DNA of 57,624 bases, from assembly GCA_021813365.1 (NCBI GenBank), contig JAKALB010000006.1, positions 1 through 57,624 of the forward strand. The letters run 5' to 3'. The notes beneath the pieces were generated by a model. The model did not search any database. It saw only the letters and a list, made by a program, of their open reading frames with translations, and was not told where the DNA came from. This DNA is from Pseudomonadota bacterium. Lineage in GTDB: Bacteria > Pseudomonadota > Alphaproteobacteria > Rhodobacterales > Rhodobacteraceae. This document shows, one piece after another, positions 24,477 through 33,454 of the stretch (the stretch's first letter is position 1; every line of letters starts with the position of its first letter). The translations under genes and the position numbers were made by a program.

Positions 24477-25994
24477 ATGACCGGTCTGACACTGATCGCC
24501 GCAACCGGGGCCACCCTGCCGGACGAGCCGTTCCGCCCGCGCCACCTGATCGCCGGGCAATGGTGTGACAGCACCGATGGCGCAACCTCGGACCGGATGT
24601 CGCCGGCCCATGGCGTCCTGGTCAGCCGCGCCGCCCGGGGTGGCGTGGCCGAAGTCGATGCCGCGGTCGCGGCCGCCCGCGCCGCCCTGCCCGGCTGGGC
24701 CGCAACCTCGGGCAAGGCCCGCGCGGCGGTGCTGCTGAAGGTGGCCGATCTGATCGAGGCCAATACCGAACGCATGGCCCTGCTGGAATGCCTGGAAACC
24801 GGCAAGCCGATCACCCAGGCGCGGGGCGAGGTTTCGGGTGCGGCCGATCTCTGGCGCTATGCCGCGGCGCTGGCGCGGGCACAGCATGGCGACAGCCACA
24901 ACGCCCTGGGCCCCGACATGCTGGCCGTGGTGCTGAAGGAGCCACGCGGTGTCGTCTCGGTCATCACGCCGTGGAATTTCCCGATCTGGATCCTGTCGCA
25001 GAAACTGCCCTTCGCGCTGGCCGCCGGCTGCTGTTGCGTGGTGAAGCCCTCGGAGATGACGCCCTCGACCACGGCTATGCTGGGAGAACTGCTGTCGCAG
25101 GCGGGCCTGCCCGCCGGCGTGGTCAACATCGTGCTGGGTTTCGGCCAGCCGGTGGGCAGCCGGATGGTCAGCCATCCCGGGGTCGACATGGTCACCTTCA
25201 CCGGATCGACCAAAGTGGGCCGTGCGATTGCCGCCGAGGCCGCGGGATCGCTGAAGAAAGTGGCACTGGAACTGGGCGGCAAGAATGCACAGGCGATCTT
25301 TCCCGACGCCGACCTGGACAGCGCCGCCGATGCCGTGGTGTTCGGCATCTACTTCAACGCGGGCGAATGCTGCAATTCGGGCAGCCGGATCCTGGTGCAT
25401 GCCGATGTGGCCGAGGCTTTCGTGGCCAGGGTGGTCGCGCTGAGCGCCAGGGTGGCGTTCGGCGACCCGCTGCACCCCGACACGCAGGTGGGCGCGATCG
25501 TGACGCCGCAGCACCAGGCCAGGATCCACGGTTACGTGCAGGCCGCGCAGGCGGCCGGGGCCCGGGTGGCATTGGGAGGCGCGCCGCTGCGGATCGAGGG
25601 CCTGGCGGGCGACTTCTATGCCCCCACCGTCGTGACCGGCGTGACTGCCGACATGGCCATCGCCCGGGAGGAGGTGTTCGGCCCGGTCCTGTCGGTGCTG
25701 ACCTTCCGCACCCTCGACGAGGCGATCCGGCTGGCCAATGACGGCAGCTACGGCCTCAGCGCCGGGGTGTGGAGCGAGAACGTCCACACCTGCCTCGAAT
25801 TCGGCCGCCGCGTGCAGGCCGGCACGATCTGGACCAACACCTGGATGGACGGATTTCCCGAAGTCACCTTCGGCGGCATGCGGCAGTCGGGCCTGGGGCG
25901 CGAGATCGGTCAATACGGTCTGGACGAGTTTCTGGAGGTGAAGAGCCTGGTCATGCGGGTGGGACGCACAAGGGCCAACTGGGTTCGCGGATGA
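24477..25994 (+). CDS. NAD(P)-dependent aldehyde dehydrogenase
   Basis: A 505-aa class-3 aldehyde dehydrogenase-fold enzyme that oxidises an aldehyde to its acid. Visible motifs are TPWNFPIWI (cofactor-binding Asn), VKPSEMTP, FTGSTKVGRAI, the general-base Glu in LELGGKNAQ, the nucleophile in NAGECCNSGSRI (usually GQxC, here GECC), and EEVFGPVLSV. It starts four bases after the hydratase stop. With two GMC dehydrogenases downstream it could carry out the alcohol-aldehyde-acid sequence that feeds the CoA transferase. Confidence 0.92.
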   Translation: MTGLTLIAATGATLPDEPFRPRHLIAGQWCDSTDGATSDRMSPAHGVLVSRAARGGVAEVDAAVAAARAALPGWAATSGKARAAVLLKVADLIEANTERMALLECLETGKPITQARGEVSGAADLWRYAAALARAQHGDSHNALGPDMLAVVLKEPRGVVSVITPWNFPIWILSQKLPFALAAGCCCVVKPSEMTPSTTAMLGELLSQAGLPAGVVNIVLGFGQPVGSRMVSHPGVDMVTFTGSTKVGRAIAAEAAGSLKKVALELGGKNAQAIFPDADLDSAADAVVFGIYFNAGECCNSGSRILVHADVAEAFVARVVALSARVAFGDPLHPDTQVGAIVTPQHQARIHGYVQAAQAAGARVALGGAPLRIEGLAGDFYAPTVVTGVTADMAIAREEVFGPVLSVLTFRTLDEAIRLANDGSYGLSAGVWSENVHTCLEFGRRVQAGTIWTNTWMDGFPEVTFGGMRQSGLGREIGQYGLDEFLEVKSLVMRVGRTRANWVRG

Positions 25995-26024
25995 ACCGGG
26001 TGGGTGAATGACAGGCCCGGGGGT

Positions 26025-26106
26025 CATGGCAGCGCCGGGGGGCATGGCAGCGCCGGGGGTTTTGCACCCCCGGACCCCCGCAGGATATTTGCCGGCAAGA
26101 TGAAAG
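26025..26106 (+). repeat. Intergenic repeat: 18-bp duplication, hairpin and GGATATTTG tail
   Basis: Two 18-bp direct repeats of CATGGCAGCGCCGGGG(GG) at 26025-26042 and 26043-26060 run into a hairpin (CCGGGGGT 26053-26060, ACCCCCGG 26066-26073, loop TTTGC). A tail GGATATTTGCCGGCAAGATG ending near 26106 follows. The tail is shared, on the opposite strand, with 46294-46352. From memory this is a dispersed Rhodobacteraceae intergenic repeat. It separates the aldehyde dehydrogenase from the first GMC gene, and its hairpin could act as an attenuator. Confidence 0.6.
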
Positions 26107-26115
26107 GGCAGGCCC

Positions 26116-27627
26116 GTGCAGCCGGAGATCATCATCATCGGATCGGGGATGGGCGGGGCGACGCTGGCGGCGGCGCTGGCGCCTTCGGGCAGGCGCATCC
26201 TGATCCTGGAACGCGGCGAGCACCTGCGGGATTGCCCCGAGGCGCGCGATCCGGCGGCGATCTTTGGCCGCGGCGTCTTTCGGCCCGATGAGGTCTGGAC
26301 CGATGGCGAGGGCCGGACGTTCAACCCGGGCAATTATTATCATCCCGGCGGCAACACGAAATTCTATGGTGCGGTGCTGTTGCGCTACCGCGCCGAGGAT
26401 TTCCGACCGCTGCGCCACATCGAGGGCATGACCCCCGGCTGGCCCCTGGCCTATGACGATCTGGAGACCTGGTATTCCCGCGCAGAGGCCCTGTATCAGG
26501 TGCGTGGCGCTCTGGGCCATGACCCGACCGAGCCGCCGCATTCGGCGCCCTATCCGCATCCGCCCATTGCCGACGAGCCCGACATCGCCGATCTGCGGCG
26601 CCGGCTGGTGGCGCAGGGCCTGCATGTCGGCCCCCTGCCGCTGGGCGTCGACATCGCCCGATGGCTGGCCCGTGCGCCCACCACCTGGGACGCCTTTCCC
26701 GACACGACCGGCGCCAAGATGGATGCCGAGACCGTGGGTCTGGCGGCGGCGCTGAAACATCCCAATGTGACGTTGCTGACCGGCGCCCGGGTCACGCGGC
26801 TACGGGCCGCGGGGCGGCGGATCGCCGGGGTCGAGTTTCAGCGGGGCGGCGCGACCGAGACGGTCTCGGCCCCCGTGGTCTGCCTTTGTGCCGGGGCGGT
26901 GATGTCGGCGGTGCTGCTGCTGGCCTCGGCCGATGCCGACGCTCCCTCGGGTCTGGCGAATGCCTCCGATCAGGTGGGGCGCAATTACATGAACCACAAC
27001 CTGGCCGCGGTGATCGGCTACAACCCGTTTCGTCGCAACCGTTCGGTCTATGAAAAGACCATCCAGTTCAACGACTGGTATCTGACCGGCGGCCCGCACG
27101 GCGAGCCGCTGGGCAATGTGCAGATGGTGGGTCGAGTGACCGGGCCGATCCTGGCGGCAGGGGCCGGGCTGCCGCTGTGGCTGGCCACGCATGTGGCCGA
27201 TCATTCGGTGCACATGATGACCATGTCGGAAGACCTGCCGGATCCCGAAAGCCGGGTGATGCTGAAGGATGGCAGGGTGGTGCTGCAGTGGAAGAAGACC
27301 AATGTCCGCGCGCATCGGATCCTGACGAACCGGCTGAAGGCCGCCCTGCGTCGGGCGGGCTGGCCCATCGTGCTGTCGAAGACCTTCGAGAAGCGCACGC
27401 CCAGCCATCAGTGCGGCACCGCGCGGATGGGCCGCGACCCCGGCCGTTCGGTCGTGGATGTGAACCTGAAGGCGCATGACCTGGACAACCTGTGGATCTG
27501 CGATGCCTCGGTCCTGCCGACTTCGGCCGGGGTGAACCCATCGCTGACCATTGCCGCCCTGGCCCTGCGGCTGGGCGATCATCTGACGGCAGCCCGCCGG
27601 ATGGGCCTTCATGCCCGTCATCGCTGA
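26116..27627 (+). CDS. GMC-family FAD-dependent oxidoreductase (first)
   Basis: A 503-aa glucose-methanol-choline oxidoreductase-like flavoprotein from a GTG start with Shine-Dalgarno AAAGGG. The FAD dinucleotide-binding motif is IIIGSGMGGATLAAAL, with the ribose-binding Glu in LERGEHL. The substrate-side motif SHQCGTARMG carries the catalytic His. The C-terminal NPSLTIAALALRLGDHL is typical. Its central region resembles GMC enzymes that oxidise secondary alcohols or sugars more than choline dehydrogenase. No signal peptide is visible. It lies 11 bp before the second GMC gene. Confidence 0.87.
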   Translation: MQPEIIIIGSGMGGATLAAALAPSGRRILILERGEHLRDCPEARDPAAIFGRGVFRPDEVWTDGEGRTFNPGNYYHPGGNTKFYGAVLLRYRAEDFRPLRHIEGMTPGWPLAYDDLETWYSRAEALYQVRGALGHDPTEPPHSAPYPHPPIADEPDIADLRRRLVAQGLHVGPLPLGVDIARWLARAPTTWDAFPDTTGAKMDAETVGLAAALKHPNVTLLTGARVTRLRAAGRRIAGVEFQRGGATETVSAPVVCLCAGAVMSAVLLLASADADAPSGLANASDQVGRNYMNHNLAAVIGYNPFRRNRSVYEKTIQFNDWYLTGGPHGEPLGNVQMVGRVTGPILAAGAGLPLWLATHVADHSVHMMTMSEDLPDPESRVMLKDGRVVLQWKKTNVRAHRILTNRLKAALRRAGWPIVLSKTFEKRTPSHQCGTARMGRDPGRSVVDVNLKAHDLDNLWICDASVLPTSAGVNPSLTIAALALRLGDHLTAARRMGLHARHR

Positions 27628-27638
27628 AGGAGCAGACC

Positions 27639-29213
27639 ATGGCCTGGGATTACATCATCATCGGCGGCGGCTCGGCCGGGTCGGTCCTGGCCGCAAGGCT
27701 CAGCGAGGACGGCGACACCCGCGTCCTCCTGTGCGAGGCGGGGCCGCGCGACTGGCACCCGTTCTACGCGATCCCGGCGGGCTTTGCGAAGATGACCAAG
27801 GGCATCGGCAGCTGGGGCTGGCAGACCGTGCCGCAGCGCCACATGAACGGGATGCAGATCCGCTTCACCCAGGCCAGGGTGCTGGGCGGCGGCTCCACGA
27901 TCAATGCGCAGATCTACACCCGCGGCCATCCGCTGGATTATGACGAATGGCGTCAGGCGGGCTGCCCGGGCTGGGGCTATGACGACGTGCTGCCCTATTA
28001 CCGCAAGGCCGAGGACAACGACACCTGGAACAACAGGTGGCACGGCCAGGGCGGACCGCTCGGCGTCAGCCAGCCCGCCGCCCCGCTGCCGATCTGCGAG
28101 GCCTATTTCGCCGCTGCCGGCCAGATCGGCATTCCCTTCAACAGGGATCTGACCTCCGAGACACCCGAAGGCGTGGGCTATTATCAGCTGACCCAGCGCA
28201 ATGTCCGCCGCGCTTCGGCGTCGAGGGCCTATCTGGGCCCGGCCGGCCGGCGGCCGAACCTGTCGGTGCTGACCGGGGCGCAGGTGCTGCGGATCGTGGT
28301 GGAGCGGGGCCGGGCCGTGGGGGTAGAGCTTGCCGGGCAGGGCGTGATCCGGGCCGGGCGCGAGGTGATCCTGTCTGCGGGCGCCATCGGCAGCCCGCGG
28401 TTGCTGCAACTGTCGGGGATCGGCCCGGCGGATCATCTGCGCGCGCTGGGGATTCCGGTGGTGTTCGACCAGCCCGGCGTCGGGGCGAATTTCCACGACC
28501 ACCTGGACCTGTTCGTGATTGCCGAATGCAGCGGGCCGCACACCTATGACCGCTATGCCAGGCCGATGTGGTCGGCCTTGGCCGGCCTGCAATACCTGCT
28601 GACCCGGAAGGGGCCGGTGGCCTCGTCGCTGTTCGAGACCGGCGGCTTCTGGTGGGCTGACCCAGCCGCCCGCAGCCCGGACATCCAGCTTCACCTGGGT
28701 CTCGGTTCGGGGATCGAGGCCGGGGTGGCCGCCATGCCGCAGGGGGGCGTCACGCTGAATTCGGCCTTCCTGCGCCCGCGCTCGCGCGGCACGGTGCGCC
28801 TGGCCAGCGCCGATCCGCGCGCCGCGCCGCTGATCGACCCGAATTACTGGGCCGATCCCTACGACCGGCAGATCTCGATCGCAGGGCTGAAGCTGGCGCG
28901 ACGGATCATGGCGCAGGACGCGCTGAAACCCTATGTCCTGGCCGAACGCCTGCCGGGGCCGGATGTCCGCACCGACCAGGACTATTTCGAATACGCCTGC
29001 CAGCATGCCAAGACCGACCATCACCCCGCCGGCACCTGCCGCATGGGGTCTGATCCGGGCGCGGTGGTGGACCCGTGCCTGCGTTTCAACGGCATCGAGG
29101 GACTGCGTGTCGTCGATGCCTCGATCATGCCGCAGGTCGTGTCGTCGAACACCAACGCCGCCACGATCATGATCGCGGAAAAGGCCGCCGACATGATCCG
29201 GGGCAGGGCCTGA
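27639..29213 (+). CDS. GMC-family FAD-dependent alcohol dehydrogenase (second, choline-dehydrogenase-like)
   Basis: A 524-aa flavoprotein. FAD motif IIIGGGSAGSVLAARLS, GMC signature 1 GGGSTINAQIYTRGHPLDYD, signature 2 GAIGSPRLLQLSGIGP, and active-site HHPAGTCRMG with the catalytic His are all intact. It is closest to choline/alcohol dehydrogenases of the BetA type, which pass electrons to the quinone pool or another acceptor. ATG 27639 follows an AAGGAG Shine-Dalgarno. The paralogue immediately upstream has quite different sequence, so the two probably act on different alcohols or in succession. LacI follows after two bases. Confidence 0.92.
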   Translation: MAWDYIIIGGGSAGSVLAARLSEDGDTRVLLCEAGPRDWHPFYAIPAGFAKMTKGIGSWGWQTVPQRHMNGMQIRFTQARVLGGGSTINAQIYTRGHPLDYDEWRQAGCPGWGYDDVLPYYRKAEDNDTWNNRWHGQGGPLGVSQPAAPLPICEAYFAAAGQIGIPFNRDLTSETPEGVGYYQLTQRNVRRASASRAYLGPAGRRPNLSVLTGAQVLRIVVERGRAVGVELAGQGVIRAGREVILSAGAIGSPRLLQLSGIGPADHLRALGIPVVFDQPGVGANFHDHLDLFVIAECSGPHTYDRYARPMWSALAGLQYLLTRKGPVASSLFETGGFWWADPAARSPDIQLHLGLGSGIEAGVAAMPQGGVTLNSAFLRPRSRGTVRLASADPRAAPLIDPNYWADPYDRQISIAGLKLARRIMAQDALKPYVLAERLPGPDVRTDQDYFEYACQHAKTDHHPAGTCRMGSDPGAVVDPCLRFNGIEGLRVVDASIMPQVVSSNTNAATIMIAEKAADMIRGRA

Positions 29214-29215
29214 GC

Positions 29216-30235
29216 ATGGGCCGGCCGACCATCATCGATGTGGCCCGCGCGGCCGGCGTGTCGAAATCGACCGTCAGTCTGGTCTTGCAGAACAGCCCCG
29301 CGGTGCGCGAGCAGACCCGCGCGGACGTGCGCCGCGCCATGGCCGAACTGGGCTATGTCTACAATCGCGCGGCCGCCAATCTGCGCTCGGCCCAGGTCGG
29401 GCTGGTCGGGCTGGTCATCAATGACCTGCGCAACCCGTTCTTCACCGAATTCGCCACTTCGGTGCAGATGGCCCTGTCGGCGGCGGGCTATGCCACGGTC
29501 GTGGCCAACACCGACGAAGACCCCGCTTTGCAGGCCCGCACCGTCGGTGCCATGATCGAGCACGGGGTCTCGGCCCTGATCGTCTCGCCCGCCTACGGGG
29601 CCGAGGCCGAGACCTTCGGCCCGATCGAACGGGCCGGCCTGCCTGCGCTGCAGGTGTTGCGCCGGGTCAGCGCGCGCACCGATCTCTTTCCGTTTGCCGC
29701 GCCGGATTATGCGATGGGCGGGCGGCTGGCCGCCGATCACCTGATCGGCCTTGGCGCACGCCGCATCGCCTTTGTCGGCGGGGTCGAGGGGCGGTCGGTG
29801 ACAGCCGAACGCCTGTCGGGCTATCACGAAAGCCTGAACCGCGCCGGGGGGCTGGAGCCGCAGGTTCTGCCCGGCCGGCCCAGCCGGGCCTTTGGGCGCG
29901 ATCTGGCGGAATGGTTCCAGGCCCATCCCGAATTCGACGCCGCGATCTGCTTCAACGATCTGGTCGCGCTGGGCCTGATGTCGGGCTTCGCCGCCCGTGG
30001 AATGACCGTCGGTCCGCAATTCCGTCTGGTGGGTTTCGACGACATCGAAGAGGCCGGCCAGTCCTTCCCCGGCCTCAGCTCGATCCACTGCGACATCGCG
30101 GGCTTTGGCGCCGAGATGGCCAGTCGGCTGATGACCTGGCTGAACCGGGGCCAGCGCCCGCCGCCCGAGACCCGCAGCCCGGTGCGGCTGATCGCGCGGG
30201 CCTCCTCCACCGGGGGCGCCCCCGCCAGGGAATGA
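29216..30235 (+). CDS. LacI-family transcriptional regulator
   Basis: A 339-aa regulator with an N-terminal helix-turn-helix (TIIDVARAAGVSKSTVSLVL, about residues 5-24) and the hinge helix ending NRAAANLRSA. A periplasmic-binding-like ligand domain (about 60-330) contains VGLVINDLRNPFFTE and GARRIAFVGG. The ATG lies two bases after the GMC stop, so it is co-transcribed with the operon it probably controls through the palindrome at 21091-21104. The ligand is likely the pathway substrate or an intermediate. Confidence 0.92.
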   Translation: MGRPTIIDVARAAGVSKSTVSLVLQNSPAVREQTRADVRRAMAELGYVYNRAAANLRSAQVGLVGLVINDLRNPFFTEFATSVQMALSAAGYATVVANTDEDPALQARTVGAMIEHGVSALIVSPAYGAEAETFGPIERAGLPALQVLRRVSARTDLFPFAAPDYAMGGRLAADHLIGLGARRIAFVGGVEGRSVTAERLSGYHESLNRAGGLEPQVLPGRPSRAFGRDLAEWFQAHPEFDAAICFNDLVALGLMSGFAARGMTVGPQFRLVGFDDIEEAGQSFPGLSSIHCDIAGFGAEMASRLMTWLNRGQRPPPETRSPVRLIARASSTGGAPARE

Positions 30236-30323
30236 TGTCGGGGGTGAAGTCGGGGGTGAGGGCAGCGCGGTTCCGGGAAATCGGGCATCCACGGCATCCT
30301 TGCGCATCCGGGCCGATTGCATA

Positions 30324-30354
30324 TGTCCGATTGTCCGATTTGGACCTGTCCGAT
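30324..30354 (+). repeat. Three TGTCCGAT direct repeats upstream of the FtsH-like gene
   Basis: TGTCCGAT occurs at 30324-30331, 30332-30339 and 30347-30354, in the 165-bp gap before the protease gene. Two copies abut and the third is 15 bp on. They could be activator or repressor half-sites, or simple duplication. No clear -35/-10 pair is visible. Confidence 0.5.
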
Positions 30355-30400
30355 CTGGGCGCCATCGCCTAGACTTGGGTGACGCAGAGGACGCTATCCT

Positions 30401-32200
30401 ATGAACAAGAAGCATCAATTCAACCTGTGGTATGCGCTCGTGGCCTTCGGAGCCGTCCTGGCGCTGCAATACTGGCTGGCGATCCGCGATGTTGCGCTGA
30501 TCGACTATTCCGAGTTCCTGGATGACCTGCACGCCGGCAAGGTGGCCGAGGTCGTGGTCACCGAAACGCAGATTTCGGGCACCTTCACCGAGCCGCAGTC
30601 CGGCAAGACGCAATTCGCCACCACCCGCGTCGAACCCGGCTTTGCCGAGGAACTGGCGAAATCCGGCGTCAGATTCGCCGGCGCACAGGACCAGACCTGG
30701 GTCTCTACGCTGTTGGGCTGGGTGCTGCCGGTCCTGCTGTTCTTCGGGATCTGGGCCACGGTGTTCCGGCCCATCGCGGAAAAGCAGGGCATCGGCGGGC
30801 TGATGAACATCGGCAAGTCGCGCGCCAAGGTCTATGTCGAGCGCGACACCGGCGTCACCTTCGAAGATGTGGCCGGCGCCGAGGAGGCGCGGGCCGAACT
30901 GCAGGAGGTTGTGCGTTTCCTGAAGGACCGCGAGCACTATGGCCGCCTGGGCGCCCGCATCCCCAAGGGCATCCTGCTGGTGGGCCCGCCCGGCACCGGA
31001 AAGACCCTGCTGGCCCGTGCGGTGGCCGGCGAGGCGGGCGTGCCGTTCTTTTCCATCTCCGGCTCGGAATTCGTGGAAATGTTCGTGGGTGTCGGCGCCG
31101 CCCGGGTGCGCGATCTGTTCGAACAGGCCCGCAAGGCGGCGCCCTGCATCATCTTCATCGACGAGCTGGACGCCCTGGGGCGGGCCCGCAGCGCCTATGG
31201 CGGCTTTGGCGGCAATGATGAAAAGGAGCAGACGCTGAACCAGCTCCTGGCCGAACTCGACGGCTTCGACCCGGCCGTGGGCATCGTGCTGCTGGCGGCC
31301 ACCAACCGGCCCGAGATTCTCGACCCCGCCCTGCTGCGCGCCGGGCGCTTTGACCGGCAGGTCGTGGTGGACCGCCCCGAGAAGGCCGGGCGCATCGCCA
31401 TCCTGAAGGTGCATCTGCGCAAGCTGAAGGCGGTGGCCGACCTCAACCTGGACGAGATCGCCGGCCTGACCACCGGCTTCACCGGCGCCGATCTGGCCAA
31501 TCTGGTGAACGAAGCTGCCATCATCGCCACCCGCCGCGGCGCCGAAAGGGTGGGGCAGGACGATTTCACCGCGGCCGTCGAGCGCCTGATCGCGGGCACC
31601 GAACGCAAGACCCGCATCATGGCGCCCGACGAACGCGCCAGGGTCGCCACCCATGAAATGGGCCATGCGCTGGCTGCCGCCGCACTGCCCTCGGCCGATC
31701 CGGTGCAGAAGGTGACGATCATTCCGCGTTCGGTCGGGGCGCTTGGCTACACGATGCAGCGCCCGACCGAGGACCGCTTTCTGATCACCGCCGGCGAATT
31801 GCGGGATCGGATGGTCGTGCTCCTGGCCGGGCGTGCCGCCGAAGATCTGGTCTATGGCGAGATTTCCACCGGCGCCCAGGACGATCTGGCCAAGGTGACC
31901 GACATCGCCCGCGAATGCGTGACCCGCTATGGCATGGATGCGACGATCGGCCATGTCAGCCTCGAACAGCGCGGCCTGCGCTATCTGCCGGATGTGCCGG
32001 GCCCGGCCGCGATGCGCGATTTCTCGGAAGACACCGCGCGCGAGGTCGACCTGGCGGTGCGCCGCCTGATCGCCCAGGCCTATGGCCGCGCGCTGGAAAT
32101 CCTGACCGCCCGCCGCAGCGATCTGGATCAGGGCGTGGCGCTGCTTCTGGATCGCGAAAGCCTGACACCCGACGATTTCGCGCCGCTGCGCCGGGCCTGA
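30401..32200 (+). CDS. ftsH: FtsH-like membrane AAA+ zinc metalloprotease
   Basis: A 599-aa ATP-dependent protease anchored in the inner membrane. It has TM1 (about residues 10-27), a periplasmic segment, TM2 (about 103-122), Walker A GPPGTGKT (195-202), Walker B IIFIDELD (250-257), the second region of homology [20 protein letters not shown] and zinc site H418-EMGH422 (canonical HEAGH, second position changed). A later Asp in [12 protein letters not shown] fits the third zinc ligand. The usual long C-terminal tail is absent, and [11 protein letters not shown] differs from canonical IDEIDAVGR, so it may be a paralogue rather than the housekeeping FtsH. Confidence 0.88.
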   Translation: MNKKHQFNLWYALVAFGAVLALQYWLAIRDVALIDYSEFLDDLHAGKVAEVVVTETQISGTFTEPQSGKTQFATTRVEPGFAEELAKSGVRFAGAQDQTWVSTLLGWVLPVLLFFGIWATVFRPIAEKQGIGGLMNIGKSRAKVYVERDTGVTFEDVAGAEEARAELQEVVRFLKDREHYGRLGARIPKGILLVGPPGTGKTLLARAVAGEAGVPFFSISGSEFVEMFVGVGAARVRDLFEQARKAAPCIIFIDELDALGRARSAYGGFGGNDEKEQTLNQLLAELDGFDPAVGIVLLAATNRPEILDPALLRAGRFDRQVVVDRPEKAGRIAILKVHLRKLKAVADLNLDEIAGLTTGFTGADLANLVNEAAIIATRRGAERVGQDDFTAAVERLIAGTERKTRIMAPDERARVATHEMGHALAAAALPSADPVQKVTIIPRSVGALGYTMQRPTEDRFLITAGELRDRMVVLLAGRAAEDLVYGEISTGAQDDLAKVTDIARECVTRYGMDATIGHVSLEQRGLRYLPDVPGPAAMRDFSEDTAREVDLAVRRLIAQAYGRALEILTARRSDLDQGVALLLDRESLTPDDFAPLRRA

Positions 32201-32236
32201 CGCAGGCCCGCAGCCCCCGATCCGGCCCCCGATCCG

Positions 32237-32277
32237 GCCCCCGCTCCCGTCATCGCGTGCATCTCGGGGACGGGGGC
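32237..32277. terminator. Imperfect hairpin between convergent genes
   Basis: Arms 32237-32249 and 32265-32277 pair at 11 of 13 positions (GCCCCCGCTCCCG with CGGGGACGGGGGC) around a 15-base loop. It lies between the protease and isomerase stop codons and may terminate both. A CCCCCGATCCGG duplication precedes it. No T-run. Confidence 0.4.
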
Positions 32278-32299
32278 GTCTGCTCCGGGGGAAACCGTG

Positions 32300-33073
32300 T
32301 CACACCGTGAAGGCCTTGCGAAAGGCTTCCAGGGCCGCCTCCTCCTGGCCACTGGCGAAGCTTTCCAGAGCCACCGGCCCGCCGTAGCCCATCGCCTTCA
32401 GGGCGCGGGCCACGCCCGGATAGTTGATCTCGCCGGTGCCCGGTTCGCAGCGGCCCGGATTGTCGGCCACCTGCACCTCGCCGATCCAGGGCAGGCAGGC
32501 CCGGCACCAGCGGATCAGATCGCCTTCGCCGATCTGCGTGTGATAGAGGTCCAGGTTGATGCGCAGCTGCGGCCGGTCGACCGCCGAGACCAGGCTCAGC
32601 ACGGCCGCGGTCGAGCCGAAGGGGCAGCCCGGATGGTCGATCGGGTTCAGGTTTTCCAGGGTAAAGACCTGGCCCGTCTCCTCTGCCAGATCGCAGATCC
32701 GGTGCAGCGTGTCGCGGGCGCGCTGTTCCATTCCCGGCGCAAAGGCGCCGATCTTCGGGATCGGAAGGCCCATGTCACCCAGGCCGGTGCCATGCAGGTT
32801 CAGTCGGTGCACGCCAAGACGCCGGCCCACCTCCGCCGTCTCGCGCGCCGAGGCCAGCAACATCTCGCAGCCTTCGGCATCGCTCAGGCGGCCCTGAAGG
32901 TAGCCGTTCATGATGGTGAAGGTGGCGCCAGTGCGGACCAGCGCCTCCGGATCCCAGGCCGGCCAGTTCCACAGGCCCACGCCAAAGCCCATCTCCTTCA
33001 GGCGGCTGGCCCGCCAGGCCATCGGGCGGTCGCGCCACAGCATCTCGGCACAGGCGGCAAGTTGAAACGGCAT
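32300..33073 (-). CDS. Hydroxypyruvate isomerase-like TIM-barrel protein
   Basis: A 257-aa sugar-phosphate isomerase/epimerase (xylose isomerase-like TIM barrel) closest to the hydroxypyruvate isomerase (Hyi) group. Metal-binding strands are visible: FTLENLNPIDHPG (Glu), RINLDLYHTQIGEGD (Asp, His), GEVQVADNPGRCEPGTGEIN and the final VALESF (Glu). Hyi converts hydroxypyruvate to tartronate semialdehyde, but related proteins act on other 2-keto sugars or polyols. It stands alone on the minus strand, with convergent FtsH downstream. No partner gene is adjacent to define the pathway. Confidence 0.82.
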   Translation of the reverse strand: MPFQLAACAEMLWRDRPMAWRASRLKEMGFGVGLWNWPAWDPEALVRTGATFTIMNGYLQGRLSDAEGCEMLLASARETAEVGRRLGVHRLNLHGTGLGDMGLPIPKIGAFAPGMEQRARDTLHRICDLAEETGQVFTLENLNPIDHPGCPFGSTAAVLSLVSAVDRPQLRINLDLYHTQIGEGDLIRWCRACLPWIGEVQVADNPGRCEPGTGEINYPGVARALKAMGYGGPVALESFASGQEEAALEAFRKAFTV

Positions 33074-33454
33074 TTCGAACCTCGATCTGATTGCAACGGT
33101 GTAGCTTGGACCGCGACCGCATTGGCACGCTTGCGGTCATAGGCCCGGATCGGACCCCAGCCCCGGCGGCCGGGTTCGCGCCCGACAGGAAAGCGGCGGC
33201 CGATGCTCATCAGGTGACGGGTGCCGCCAGGCCGGAGCACCCCAGACAGGCTGCCGATCGGGGCGGACTTGCCGCCTCCATCACGACCACGGCCGCGGCC
33301 GCAAGAGCCGGTGCCCTGTGGGTCGGCGCCTTGGCAGGGATGGGATTCATCATGGCCCTCCTCCCGGATTCCGCCCCCGGGCGGGTTGAAACGTTTGGCG
33401 ATTGCCGGGCGGCCGGACCTGTCGCCACCTGCCGCAGGGCCGGGCCGGGCGATG
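33074..33454. other. 381-bp gap with one possible small gene
   Basis: No clear gene. One minus-strand frame, 33210-33353 (47 codons counting two initial ATGs), has a good Shine-Dalgarno (GAGGAGGGCC before ATGATG) and begins MMNPIPAKAPTHRAPALAAA. It has an Ala/Val-rich stretch and no known family. It could be a small secreted or membrane peptide, or chance. The 116 bp before the isomerase start should hold its promoter, but I see no consensus elements. Confidence 0.3.

Noticed and set aside
26116-29213. The two GMC genes as a recent tandem duplication
   Set aside because: The proteins differ in active-site wording (SHQCGTARMG versus HHPAGTCRMG) and through most of their length.
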